42,337 nt of DNA from Lachnospiraceae bacterium (lineage in GTDB: Bacteria; Bacillota; Clostridia; Lachnospirales; Lachnospiraceae). Within the stretch, counting starts at the first letter, position 1. Each line of letters starts with the position of its first letter. Below are positions 9,373 through 16,770 of the stretch, one piece after another. The translations under genes were made by a program, and so were the position numbers. The stretch lies in NCBI GenBank assembly GCA_009774615.1, contig VSOC01000014.1, positions 18,485-60,821 of the forward strand, read 5' to 3'. The notes under the pieces are model-generated. The model did not search any database. It had not been told where the DNA came from and saw only the letters and a program-made list of their open reading frames with translations.

Positions 9373-9374
9373 TA

Positions 9375-9767
9375 TCAAAATGTCTTTGCCGCATTCCTCA
9401 GACGGGTAAAATCATTATTCAGGGAACTGAGCATGAACTGATACTGATAGGCGGTCCTTACCACCTCTATCTGTTCCTGGTCCATGTCTACATTATTCCC
9501 GTCCAGGCGGCTTGATTCATCCCAAGTAATATGCATCTGTGCGTGTGTATCCTCAATCGCCTGTGCAACTGCCCGTTTAGGCGCTTTTTTATAACTGCTT
9601 GCGTTCTTCAGACGTTTCGCTAATTCTTCCTCAAACGTTATGTACTGTGATTTAAACCCGGGAGTATCTACATTCGCAATATTATTCAGTGAAACCGACT
9701 GTCTGGCCCACAAATAATCCAACATTTTTTCTGTCAAACCTATGCCGTTTCCATATATTCCCGACAT
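9375..9767 (-). CDS. flgB: Flagellar basal-body rod protein FlgB
   Basis: Proximal rod subunit. It is identified as FlgB and not FlgC by LWARQSVSLNNIANVDTPGF near residue 20 and the FlgB-type C-terminus (EVVRTAYQYQFMLSSLNNDF). The 130-residue length fits. The ATG at 9767 is preceded by AAGGAGAGG. It is the first gene after the operon promoter (10009-10037), behind a leader of about 235 nt. The usual neighbour flgC is missing. Confidence 0.95.
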   Translation of the reverse strand: MSGIYGNGIGLTEKMLDYLWARQSVSLNNIANVDTPGFKSQYITFEEELAKRLKNASSYKKAPKRAVAQAIEDTHAQMHITWDESSRLDGNNVDMDQEQIEVVRTAYQYQFMLSSLNNDFTRLRNAAKTF

Positions 9768-9863
9768 GCCCCTATCCTCTCCTTTTCCTTCTGTTTCTCT
9801 GCATACAGATAATAAATCATCTGATTTCTTAACCTTTATTCTACAAAAAAACAGGAAATTCTG

Positions 9864-9891
9864 CGCTTACTGTGAATGTGTGAACAGTAAC
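9864..9891. repeat. Minimal copy of the MITE-like palindrome (copy A)
   Basis: A 26-nt imperfect palindrome with arms TTACTGT and ACAGTAA, matching the end unit of the 134-bp repeats at 29012 and 39016. It is flanked by direct repeats ATTCTG (9858-9863 and 9892-9897), consistent with a 6-bp target duplication. It lies inside the transcribed leader of the flagellar operon. Confidence 0.7.
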
Positions 9892-9899
9892 ATTCTGTG

Positions 9900-9998
9900 T
9901 TAATTACCCATCCGTTTGCAGTCGTCCTGTCGTCTTTCCCTGCATATTTCCAGGAAAAATCAACAGTTCGGACACAAAACCACCCTTCCCGTAATTAA
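9900..9998 (-). ncRNA. Candidate structured 5' leader of the flagellar operon
   Basis: A perfect 8-bp pair, TTAATTAC at the 5' end (9991-9998) and GTAATTAA at the 3' end (9900-9907), encloses about 83 nt that can form a long hairpin: GTC/GAC, then CTGTTG/CGACAG, then TTTTCCTG/CAGGGAAA. The 5' arm begins only a few nucleotides after the predicted transcription start. I recognise no known riboswitch class here; c-di-GMP-I and -II signatures are absent. Confidence 0.4.
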
Positions 9999-10008
9999 GC
10001 TCTTTACT

Positions 10009-10037
10009 ATTATGCTACAAAATTTCTGTGATGTCAA
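10009..10037 (-). promoter_or_regulatory. Sigma-A-type promoter of the flagellar operon
   Basis: Minus-strand TTGACA (10032-10037), 17-bp spacer, CATAAT (10009-10014). It is nearly consensus and points to flgB, with the predicted start near 10002. The flagellar operon therefore seems to be read by the housekeeping sigma factor. Confidence 0.75.
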
Positions 10038-10213
10038 GAAAATTACTGCCAAACGCCAAAAAAAACCAGGGGAAAAATTTCCATTTTTCTAAATAAAAAC
10101 AAAGATATTTCCATCCGTGAATTTACCATTTTTACCCAATTACTAATCAGTTCATATGTTTATCGGTTATCCCCGGGAAGGTTTGCTGCGGCTTACATGC
10201 TTACGGTAAACGG

Positions 10214-10241
10214 AAAAAAAGCAGGCGGAGAAATCTCCGCC
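10214..10241 (-). terminator. Intrinsic terminator after the FliD-like gene
   Basis: A 7-bp GGCGGAG / CTCCGCC stem followed on the minus strand by TG, C and a run of T residues, placed about 20 nt after the stop at 10262. It separates the FliD-like transcript from the flagellar operon promoter. Confidence 0.85.
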
Positions 10242-10261
10242 CCAATTGTTCTTATCTGCCC

Positions 10262-11143
10262 TTATACCAGCATATTCAGCATACCCACGGTATAGTAATT
10301 GCTTAAATTAAAAGCTCCGCTCTTTGCAAAATTAGCAAACTGCATAAAGGAATCGGACATTGTAGATGATTTGGTAAAGTTTGTCGTGGTGTTGGTGTCT
10401 GTTGAGGTAGCGCTGTGCTTTTTGTTCGCCGACGTGGTTTCATCACTTCCGATAATCTTATCCACGGACGAATCAAGGATTGCCGTTGCCTTATTGCCTA
10501 CACGCTCGGCAAAACCAAACTGGCCGCCGGTTAAGTTCTTAATCTGCTCCGGGTCTTTCTCCCAGTTTTCCCTGAATGCCTTTTCGTCAAAAGTCACTTT
10601 GCCGTTCTTATCATAACCCATACCCATGGCACTCAGTGTCTTTTCATTAGGCATCATCCGCTTTAAGGACTCCATCTGTGCCTGAATTCCGGACCCTCTC
10701 TCCTGATTGTTTGAGAGGAAGGACATCGTACTGTTGTACTTGCTTGTTAAATCCTTAAATGCAGAAACAATGTCATCCAATGCCTTATCTACGGCCTTGG
10801 TATTCTCCTCGGAGGGGTTCTCCTGCGCTTTTTTTACTGCCTCATCATACTTGGAAAACACGTTGTCCTTCTCGCTCATCTGCAGTTTTGCCGCGGATGC
10901 TTCCAAGTCTTCAAGCTGGGACTGATAGGCTAACAAAAACGTAGAATCGCTGGCTGAGCTGCCTACGCTGATGGAGGTGTTTGTGCTGGAGGTGTTAGAA
11001 GTACTGGAGGTTTTATCGATACTGTTCTTAATATTCTCAGCATCCTGCTTTGCCTTCTCTTCCCAGCTGTTGCTGTCCAGCATATTCGGCTGGTAGCTGC
11101 TGTAGCCATTGTACTGATAGCTGCTTGAAATTCCGTTTGTCAT
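10262..11143 (-). CDS. FliD C-terminus-like flagellar protein
   Basis: A 293-residue protein without signal peptide or membrane segment. Residues about 140-225 resemble the C-terminal part of the filament cap FliD (LGITLDKDGKLTFDE-type): here LSAMGMGYDKNGKVTFDEKA, then a GFAERVGNKATAIL segment. The N-terminus is Ser/Asn/Thr-rich and helical, and the FliD_N domain is missing, so this is not a complete FliD. It stands alone just upstream of the flagellar operon promoter, with its own terminator and a possible sigma-28 -10 box upstream. An export substrate or cap-like role is inferred; it could also be a degenerate FliD paralogue. Confidence 0.6.
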   Translation of the reverse strand: MTNGISSSYQYNGYSSYQPNMLDSNSWEEKAKQDAENIKNSIDKTSSTSNTSSTNTSISVGSSASDSTFLLAYQSQLEDLEASAAKLQMSEKDNVFSKYDEAVKKAQENPSEENTKAVDKALDDIVSAFKDLTSKYNSTMSFLSNNQERGSGIQAQMESLKRMMPNEKTLSAMGMGYDKNGKVTFDEKAFRENWEKDPEQIKNLTGGQFGFAERVGNKATAILDSSVDKIIGSDETTSANKKHSATSTDTNTTTNFTKSSTMSDSFMQFANFAKSGAFNLSNYYTVGMLNMLV

Positions 11144-11187
11144 AGTTGCTTCTCCTTTCTGGTAGAATATACCTATTTACAATAAAT

Positions 11188-11213
11188 ATATCGACCTCCA
11201 CCCCTTAAATATA
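11188..11213 (-). promoter_or_regulatory. Possible sigma-D (sigma-28) promoter of the FliD-like gene
   Basis: The minus strand reads GTCGATAT at 11188-11195, close to the sigma-28 -10 box GCCGATAA, about 45 nt before the start at 11143. A weak TATA lies about 14 nt upstream in place of TAAA. FliD is normally a late, sigma-28-dependent gene, which fits, but the -35 is poor. Confidence 0.3.
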
Positions 11214-11221
11214 AGGGATTT

Positions 11222-11851
11222 TTAAGATGAAATATCACAAATCCGATCAATATCCTTCAGTTCTTTTTCCTCGGTAAAAAAGCGGAAAATCTCCCCGGGA
11301 CAGCGCTCTGCCACCTGGCTTCCTCCCTTGTCGCCGCGAAGCATGAAAAGCTCTTTCCTGTAACGCTGATGAAATACCACCGGGTTTTTTCTTCCTCCAT
11401 GCTCTTCACAAAGACAGCCTATACTGTAATGCTCTTTCACTTCCAAAAATTTGCAGATAAATGCTTCTAAGGTTTCCTGTTTAAGCCAGGGCTGATCGGC
11501 TACCGAAAACAAATAGTAATCTGCCTCCCCTGCGGCTTCAAGCCCCAGACGTATAGAAGCACTAATCCCTTCCTCCGCCTGATCATTCTTTACACAGATA
11601 AGTCCCTGCCTGTGTCCGAACTGAAGGATTTCATCCCACTGGCTCACCAGCACTATACTTATATGAAAATTCTTCTGCTCCGATGCCGTATTTCTTTTTT
11701 TATGATTTTCCTTCAGCAGAATAAACTTTTCCAGTCCGTGCAGATACAGCGCCTTCCCATTCACCGGCGCTAAAAGCTTGTTCCTGCCAAACCGTTTTCC
11801 AAATCCCGAAGCCATATAAATTACGGCGATTTGCACTGTACCACCCTGCAT
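11222..11851 (-). CDS. mocA: MocA/MobA-like nucleotidyltransferase of the Mo-hydroxylase accessory set
   Basis: Likely transfers CMP (or another NMP) to molybdopterin for a molybdenum hydroxylase. The N-terminal nucleotide-binding motif reads IYMASGFGKRFGRNKLLAPV, and the acceptor region reads EGISASIRLGLEAA, then VADQPWL and GRKNPVVF, all hallmarks of the family. The start is ambiguous. The ATG at 11851 has GGAGG 13 nt upstream, a GTG at 11836 has AGGGTGG close by, and the frame is open to 11887. It overlaps yqeC by about 30 nt, so the two are coupled. A Glu/Lys-rich insert follows the first strand. Confidence 0.82.
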   Translation of the reverse strand: MQGGTVQIAVIYMASGFGKRFGRNKLLAPVNGKALYLHGLEKFILLKENHKKRNTASEQKNFHISIVLVSQWDEILQFGHRQGLICVKNDQAEEGISASIRLGLEAAGEADYYLFSVADQPWLKQETLEAFICKFLEVKEHYSIGCLCEEHGGRKNPVVFHQRYRKELFMLRGDKGGSQVAERCPGEIFRFFTEEKELKDIDRICDISS

Positions 11852-12603
11852 ATTAGCCCACACTCCTCCAGCTTTGTTCTGATCCATTCCCCATCCCTCC
11901 TCTTTTCTTCATCGTCCGCCTGGTTAAGCAGCACGAGGGGAGGAAGTTTTGGGAAACGAAGCCTTAACCTGCGCAGATAGCCGTATTGCAAAAGAAAAAG
12001 CAGAAGTTCTTTATCCATGATCTTTTGTGCTGTAATTGGATTAGGCTTTCCTTCTGTTCCTTTTTCTTTATCCGGCCCTTTTTCTTTATCCAGTTCCTCT
12101 TTATCCAGCAAAGCCCGGCACAGCGCCCACCGGTGACAGACCTCGCCCGGCGGCCTTCCCAGGGCAGACAATCCAAACACCAGGATAATCTCATCCGTAT
12201 TTTCGGGAATTACCGGCTCGCGGCTCCAGTCCGGGAACTTTACCGGCATTTCCTTCGCCCCGTCCGCCTCTACCAGCACCACGTCCGCCGCAGAACAAAT
12301 TGCCTGATAGCCCTCCTGTCCCGGAAATACCATCTTCCCTTCGGACTCTGCCGCCAGGCCGCAATAAACAATTCCCTCTTCCTTCATCTGCTTAACGGAT
12401 TCTTCCCACGACCTGCCCACCGCACTGTATTTTTCGGGAATCCACATATGCGTTGTTGTCACCACCGCCGCCTTTTTTCCCTGCCTGCGCACTTCTTCTG
12501 CGATTCTCTCTATACATGTCGTCTTTCCCCCTGCGCCGATTACAGAAATAATAAAGGGTTTTTTTGATACCGTTGTTCTGACTAAAGCAACGATGTCAAG
12601 CAA
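11821..12603 (-). CDS. yqeC: YqeC-type selenium-dependent hydroxylase accessory protein
   Basis: A P-loop protein of the YqeC family, known by genome context as an accessory of selenium-dependent molybdenum hydroxylases; its precise reaction is not established. The P-loop GAGGKTT is at residues 23-29, and VVTTTHMW, VLVEADGAKEMPVK and VFGLSALGRPP follow in the family order. A Lys/Glu repeat linker (DKEELDKEKGPDKEKG) at about residues 168-185 looks like an insertion. The start at 12603 is TTG behind AAGGGGG. It is the first gene of the pair with mocA and is divergent from the ModE-fusion gene. Confidence 0.88.
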   Translation of the reverse strand: MLDIVALVRTTVSKKPFIISVIGAGGKTTCIERIAEEVRRQGKKAAVVTTTHMWIPEKYSAVGRSWEESVKQMKEEGIVYCGLAAESEGKMVFPGQEGYQAICSAADVVLVEADGAKEMPVKFPDWSREPVIPENTDEIILVFGLSALGRPPGEVCHRWALCRALLDKEELDKEKGPDKEKGTEGKPNPITAQKIMDKELLLFLLQYGYLRRLRLRFPKLPPLVLLNQADDEEKRRDGEWIRTKLEECGLICRVVQCKSP

Positions 12604-12679
12604 AGCAAAAACACCCCCTTCTAAAAAATAAACACCGAAAAACCGCCTGCATTTGACAAGCTGCTGTGAACGTGCAAAC

Positions 12680-12705
12680 GTTACTGTGAACGTGTGAGCA
12701 GTAAC
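12680..12705. repeat. Minimal copy of the MITE-like palindrome (copy B)
   Basis: A 26-nt palindrome with arms GTTACTGT and GCAGTAAC, flanked directly by GCAAAC on both sides (12674-12679 and 12706-12711), a 6-bp target duplication. A further partial unit (GCTGCTGTGAACGTG) abuts at 12660-12674. It lies in the divergent spacer between yqeC and the ModE-fusion gene. Confidence 0.75.
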
Positions 12706-12743
12706 GCAAACAGCAACCCGGCAAAGTTAAGCGGTCGTGTTCC

Positions 12744-12772
12744 TTGAAATTTGTCAAACTCTATGCTATATT
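12744..12772 (+). promoter_or_regulatory. Promoter of the NTP-transferase/ModE gene
   Basis: TTGAAA (12744-12749), 17-bp spacer, TATATT (12767-12772), about 85 nt ahead of the ATG at 12857. Confidence 0.6.
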
Positions 12773-12856
12773 ATTTTTGATATTCTCTGGGCAAAGATAG
12801 CAACAAAATATAAATGTTCACTTTCAAAGACCTGCACGGAAAGGAGTTCCTTTTTG

Positions 12857-13792
12857 ATGAAAACCGTAAAAACCGGAGCGGTTATCTCCGCCGCCGGACA
12901 CCATATCGACGCCCCGTTCCAGCCTCTTCTTCCCATAGGAAAAACCACCATTATCCGCCGTATCATTATTATGCTTAAACAGGCGGATATCGACCCCATT
13001 ATCGTTATTACCGGGCAGCAGGCAGAGGAAGTGGAAAAACATATTTCCCGTATGCGTGTTATCTGTCTGCGCAATGAGGACTACTTAACGACGCAGATGT
13101 ATGACAGCCTTTGCATGGGCTTAAACTATATCGAAGATCTCTGCGATCGCGTCCTCTTTCTCCCGGTAAAGTACCCCATGTTTCTGGGTGATACCATAGA
13201 AAAGCTGCTTGGAAGCCAGAAAAAGGCCGCCTGCCCTGTTTATCAGAACCGGCGGGGCCACCCTGTTATCCTTTCCAAAGACCTTATCCCGCTTCTTTTG
13301 CGCTATTCGGGAAACCAGGGCCTGCGCGGCGCACTGCGCCAGGAAGAGATTAATGCCCAGCTGGAAGAAATTCCGGTTGAAGATCAGGGGATTATCCTTG
13401 CCATCGAAGAGGACAGGGACTGCATCCTTAACTATGACCGCTCCCGGAAAATCCCGGTTCACAGCGTTGCACAGCTTTACATCGAGGGGGACGATATCTT
13501 TTTCGGCCCGGGCATCGCCCAGTTTTTAACCCTGGTTGACCACACCGGCTCCATGCAGACCGCCTGCCGCCAGATGCATATGTCCTACAGCAAGGGCTGG
13601 CACATTGTCAAGGATGCCGAAAAGCACCTGGGCTTTCCCCTCCTCTCCACCAAATCCGGCGGAAGCGACGGCGGTTCCTCCGTCCTCACCCCAAAATCCA
13701 GGGACTATTTAAAGCGCTACCTGGCCATGGAACAGGAGGTACAGCAGGCGGCAAAAGCGTTATTTCAGAAATACTTCGCAGACCTGCCCTAA
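12857..13792 (+). CDS. MobA-like nucleotidyltransferase fused to a ModE-type helix-turn-helix
   Basis: A 311-residue two-domain protein. The N-terminal ~195 residues form a MobA/MocA-like NTP-transferase fold (TGAVISAAGHH, PLLPIGKTTIIRRI, FLPVKYPMF, RRGHPVIL), but the first loop lacks the usual G-x-S-x-R-x-G-x-x-K pattern. The C-terminal ~95 residues match the ModE/LysR-type winged helix (VDHTGSMQTACRQMHMSYSK, then LGFPLLSTKSGG). The ATG at 12857 follows AAGGAG; an upstream extension to 12737 overlaps the promoter and is rejected. It is divergent from yqeC-mocA within the molybdenum block, so a molybdenum- or cofactor-responsive regulator is a reasonable inference. Confidence 0.82.
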   Translation: MKTVKTGAVISAAGHHIDAPFQPLLPIGKTTIIRRIIIMLKQADIDPIIVITGQQAEEVEKHISRMRVICLRNEDYLTTQMYDSLCMGLNYIEDLCDRVLFLPVKYPMFLGDTIEKLLGSQKKAACPVYQNRRGHPVILSKDLIPLLLRYSGNQGLRGALRQEEINAQLEEIPVEDQGIILAIEEDRDCILNYDRSRKIPVHSVAQLYIEGDDIFFGPGIAQFLTLVDHTGSMQTACRQMHMSYSKGWHIVKDAEKHLGFPLLSTKSGGSDGGSSVLTPKSRDYLKRYLAMEQEVQQAAKALFQKYFADLP

Positions 13793-13838
13793 ATTCATCT
13801 GAACTTGCCCTGAATGATTTTACTCTGACGATAAAATG

Positions 13839-15551
13839 CTATCCTGCATACATTATCCCGTCAAAACAGTCATTCTCCTCTATCCCATTGATTGTTTTCG
13901 GCCAGGTCGTAAAATCCCCCCTTATCTGGCAGCGGCGTCCGTCCTCCAGCTCCATTTCCACAAAGGTTCGGTTATCCGTTCTGCGGAAATACAGCCTGGT
14001 TCCGGCGGGAAGCTGCTCCGGGGTTTCTGCCACACTTCCATCCTCAGAAATCATCCAGGCGGGAATCGGGATTTTCGCGGTTAAATGCCGCTCCGGCTCA
14101 TCGCCGTAGGTGTAGTTCACAATCGTATAAGCATCATCGAGCGCTTCCAGCCGCCCCCCGTCACCCACACGGCAATCACGGTAACCGCTGTAGGTGCTTA
14201 ATGCATCCAAACCATCATACACCCTGAAACACCCGGGATTCTCCATCATTCCATCTCCAAAATAGCCGTGGGCGTCCTCCACAAATACCGCCGATTCTCC
14301 GGAAATACGGAAAATATGGATAATTCTTTCATCATCTTCTGCAGATACACAAACATAAAGATAAAGGGAACCGTCCTTCAAATGAATAAGGTAAGCCTCG
14401 TTAAACCAGCCCTCTGCGTTATATTCCGTGCTGGTTTCGTCAATATAAATATGAATCGTCTGCCTATAACCGTCCTGGGCACCATAAGCTGAAACGAAAA
14501 CTGTTTCCAAACTGCCGTCCCCGTCGACATCTTCATAGACCGTCGTAGCATTCTTCAGGCTTACCACATATTCTTCCGGTACGCGGGTATATTCTTCCTT
14601 AATCAGTCCGGGATATTGGTCAAACGGCACGATAACCTCCGGGCAGCCCATGGCATAAGCCCCCAGTTCGTAGCTTCCAAAGTCAAAGATGATTCCATGA
14701 TAGTTCAAAGCCCAGCTTGCATCATAGGCGTCAGGCCCCTGTTTCACAATCTGGCTCTCCACTGTATCGCGATAACCCTCTGGCGCGTATTCCACAGGGT
14801 ATTCTTTATTCAGCTCCTTAATCACCGCATCGGCAAGCCCCTGAAGATCCGTCGTCACATCCGCAAGCGAAAGTTCCCTGCCGGTGGCGCTGTCTAAGGT
14901 TTTCGATGTAAAATATATACCGCCATGCGCTCCTCCGGTGTATTCATAATGTTCATCGATGATACTGACCAGCTGTGCATCTGCCCGGTGCACATGCATC
15001 GTCTGAACATATTCATAGCCGCGGGAATATCCATAGTTTATCGCTTCCTGAAGATAGGGAAGCTTTTTCTGCTTCCATTGTACAGCCTGCGCTTCACACT
15101 CGCCATTTAAAGATTCCATTGCAGAAAAAAGACCGGGGAAATTTTCCTGATTGACCGAAAGGAAGGGATACTCCACCTGCATCAAAAGCTCCGACCCATT
15201 ATGTTCATTCAGATACCTTTTCTCCAATCTCAGTTCCAAACTTTTATTCTTTTCTGCTTTGTCTGCCACAGAATCGGCTTTTTCTATCCCTTTGCTGTCT
15301 GCGCTGTCTGCAGCTTCCCCGGTTTCTGCTTCCCCCTGTCCGCTGTTTTCTCCCTTGTTTTGCTCCTCCTTCTCCTTACTATCCTTTATTTTTCCGTCAT
15401 TATCTGCTTTTTCTTCTTCATCCTTCCCGGAATCCTTAGTCATCAAACCTTCCAGCACCTTTTCCGCCACCTGGCCTGAAACGACACCTCCACAGGCCGT
15501 AAGACTTGTCATACATACAGCGAAAAGCAGAACAGCCACTCTTTTTTTCAT
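13839..15551 (-). CDS. Lipoprotein with DUF3298/RsiV-like domain
   Basis: A predicted surface lipoprotein of 570 residues with a type II signal peptide ending in lipobox LTAC (MKKRVAVLLFAVCMTSLTAC). A long Lys/Glu/Asp-rich linker (about 30-105) follows, then a DUF4163/DUF3298-like region with YEYTGGAHGGIYFTSKTLDS and TGRELSLADV. The C-terminal ~250 residues are unrecognised but contain a DVDGDGSLE calcium-loop-like motif. The ATG at 15551 follows GGGAGGAAG; the 30-residue upstream extension has no ribosome site. It lies 92 nt downstream of xdhC on the same strand and has no obvious link to molybdenum. Function is unknown. Confidence 0.8.
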   Translation of the reverse strand: MKKRVAVLLFAVCMTSLTACGGVVSGQVAEKVLEGLMTKDSGKDEEEKADNDGKIKDSKEKEEQNKGENSGQGEAETGEAADSADSKGIEKADSVADKAEKNKSLELRLEKRYLNEHNGSELLMQVEYPFLSVNQENFPGLFSAMESLNGECEAQAVQWKQKKLPYLQEAINYGYSRGYEYVQTMHVHRADAQLVSIIDEHYEYTGGAHGGIYFTSKTLDSATGRELSLADVTTDLQGLADAVIKELNKEYPVEYAPEGYRDTVESQIVKQGPDAYDASWALNYHGIIFDFGSYELGAYAMGCPEVIVPFDQYPGLIKEEYTRVPEEYVVSLKNATTVYEDVDGDGSLETVFVSAYGAQDGYRQTIHIYIDETSTEYNAEGWFNEAYLIHLKDGSLYLYVCVSAEDDERIIHIFRISGESAVFVEDAHGYFGDGMMENPGCFRVYDGLDALSTYSGYRDCRVGDGGRLEALDDAYTIVNYTYGDEPERHLTAKIPIPAWMISEDGSVAETPEQLPAGTRLYFRRTDNRTFVEMELEDGRRCQIRGDFTTWPKTINGIEENDCFDGIMYAG

Positions 15552-15643
15552 CCTGCTTCCTCCCTTGTTTTCTTTAAAAATCCGCCGACGATTAGGCGAT
15601 ATTTTTTCCATTATTCTACCGTAATTTACAGGAAAAAGCAAGA

Positions 15644-16738
15644 TTATTGTTCACATAAGTCTGCGCACTTGCTGCCCTGTGAACAGTAACCTGCCCTGAC
15701 CTTAATTAACTCCCCGGCGATGCTCACCGCAATCTCCGCCGGCGTTTCCGCTGCAATTTCCACTCCTATAGGTGTATGGCAGGCATCAACCTCCTCCGGG
15801 CAAAAGCCGTCCTGCAGAAGCTTTTCCCGAATAACTGCCGCCTTATTTTTACTTCCCATAATACCGATATACTTAGGGTGCGCCTGCATCGCCTGCTTCT
15901 GTACATAATAATCGTACTGATGCCCTCTGGTCATGATACAGACATAATCCTGGGGCTGTATGGAAACAGACTCTCCAATATGTTCCAGATCCCCCACCAC
16001 GGTCTTTGCCGCCCGGGGGAATAATTCCGGTCTGGCAAATTCTTTCCGGTCGTCCATGACCACGCAGCGGAAGTTAAGATGTGCCAGAAGGGGAACCAAC
16101 TCCTGCGCCACATGCCCCCCGCCAAAGATATACACTGTCCCGGCACAGACGAAAGGCTCACAGTAATATTTCCGCCCGCGCACCTCCTTCTGCACCGCCT
16201 TTTTCCGGAAAAACTCCCTGGCAAACGCCTTGGCATCCCCTTCCCTGTCACCAACAGCCGCCTTTAAGCATTCCATTCCCACAAAACCGCCCTTTTGGGT
16301 ATAAAGCCCCATCTGCCAGCAGGTTTCTTCCGTAATATCCATCACCAGCCAGCTATCCTCATCCCGCGCAAGCGCCTTCCTGATTTCTCTGCAAAGGCTA
16401 AGCAGGGCGGTATTCTCCGGCGAAGCATACTGAAAATATACAACCACATCCCCGCCGCAGACCATACCGATATCTGCTGTCTGGTTTCGGGTCAGGGAAA
16501 AGCCGTGTACTGCGGATTGTTTCTCCCTCATTGCCGCCAAACCTGTTTGGATGGCCTGATATTCCACCGCGCCGCCGCCGATGCTTCCCCGGATCGATCC
16601 GTCAGATAAAATCAGCATCCTTGACCCTGCTCCTCTGGGGGTTGAACCTGAACTGGCAATAATCGTCGCCAAAACCGTTTCCCTGCCGCAAAGCATCTGC
16701 TGTTCAAGTTCCCGAAACAACTCTTCCATCCCATTCAT
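15644..16738 (-). CDS. xdhC: XdhC/CoxI family molybdenum-enzyme maturation factor
   Basis: XdhC-family proteins bind the molybdenum cofactor, assist its sulfuration and insert it into xanthine dehydrogenase-type enzymes. The N-terminal XdhC_CoxI domain has TIIASSGSTPRGAGSRML and GSIRGSIGGGAVEYQAI. The C-terminal Rossmann domain has VYIFGGGHVAQELVPLLAHL and IMGSKNKAAVIREKLL, then HTPIGVEIAAETPAEIAVSI. The family normally ends shortly after ELI-x-VRAG; here a further Cys-rich GYCSQGSKCADLCEQ is encoded by the repeat at 15645-15690. Start 16738 or 16729: the second ATG is better spaced from GGAG. It is downstream of modC. Confidence 0.85.
   Translation of the reverse strand: MNGMEELFRELEQQMLCGRETVLATIIASSGSTPRGAGSRMLILSDGSIRGSIGGGAVEYQAIQTGLAAMREKQSAVHGFSLTRNQTADIGMVCGGDVVVYFQYASPENTALLSLCREIRKALARDEDSWLVMDITEETCWQMGLYTQKGGFVGMECLKAAVGDREGDAKAFAREFFRKKAVQKEVRGRKYYCEPFVCAGTVYIFGGGHVAQELVPLLAHLNFRCVVMDDRKEFARPELFPRAAKTVVGDLEHIGESVSIQPQDYVCIMTRGHQYDYYVQKQAMQAHPKYIGIMGSKNKAAVIREKLLQDGFCPEEVDACHTPIGVEIAAETPAEIAVSIAGELIKVRAGYCSQGSKCADLCEQ
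15645..15690 (-). mobile_element. Internally deleted MITE-like repeat within the xdhC 3' end (copy C)
   Basis: On the minus strand this starts with GTTACTGTTCAC, continues with GCAGCAAGTGCGCAGAC from the right half of the 134-bp repeat, and ends GTGAACAATAA, the right terminus with one change. The central ~85 bp of the full element is missing. No clear target duplication is seen, so it is older than the other copies. It lies in the reading frame of xdhC and supplies its last 15 codons and stop. Confidence 0.75.
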
Positions 16739-16770
16739 TCTCCGTTCTGTTTTATTCTATATTCTTTTTT

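Noticed and set aside
9284..9374. A 14-codon frame (ATGGCCAGC...) between flgB and fliE as a small gene
   Set aside because: It lacks a ribosome site, overlaps the hairpin and resembles no FlgC segment.
9900..9998. c-di-GMP riboswitch in the flgB leader
   Set aside because: The GEMM-I core and tetraloop-receptor sequences and the class II conserved bases are not present.
12737..12856. 40-residue N-terminal extension of the NTP-transferase/ModE protein
   Set aside because: It would begin upstream of the predicted promoter -35. The internal ATG at 12857 has AAGGAG and matches the family start.
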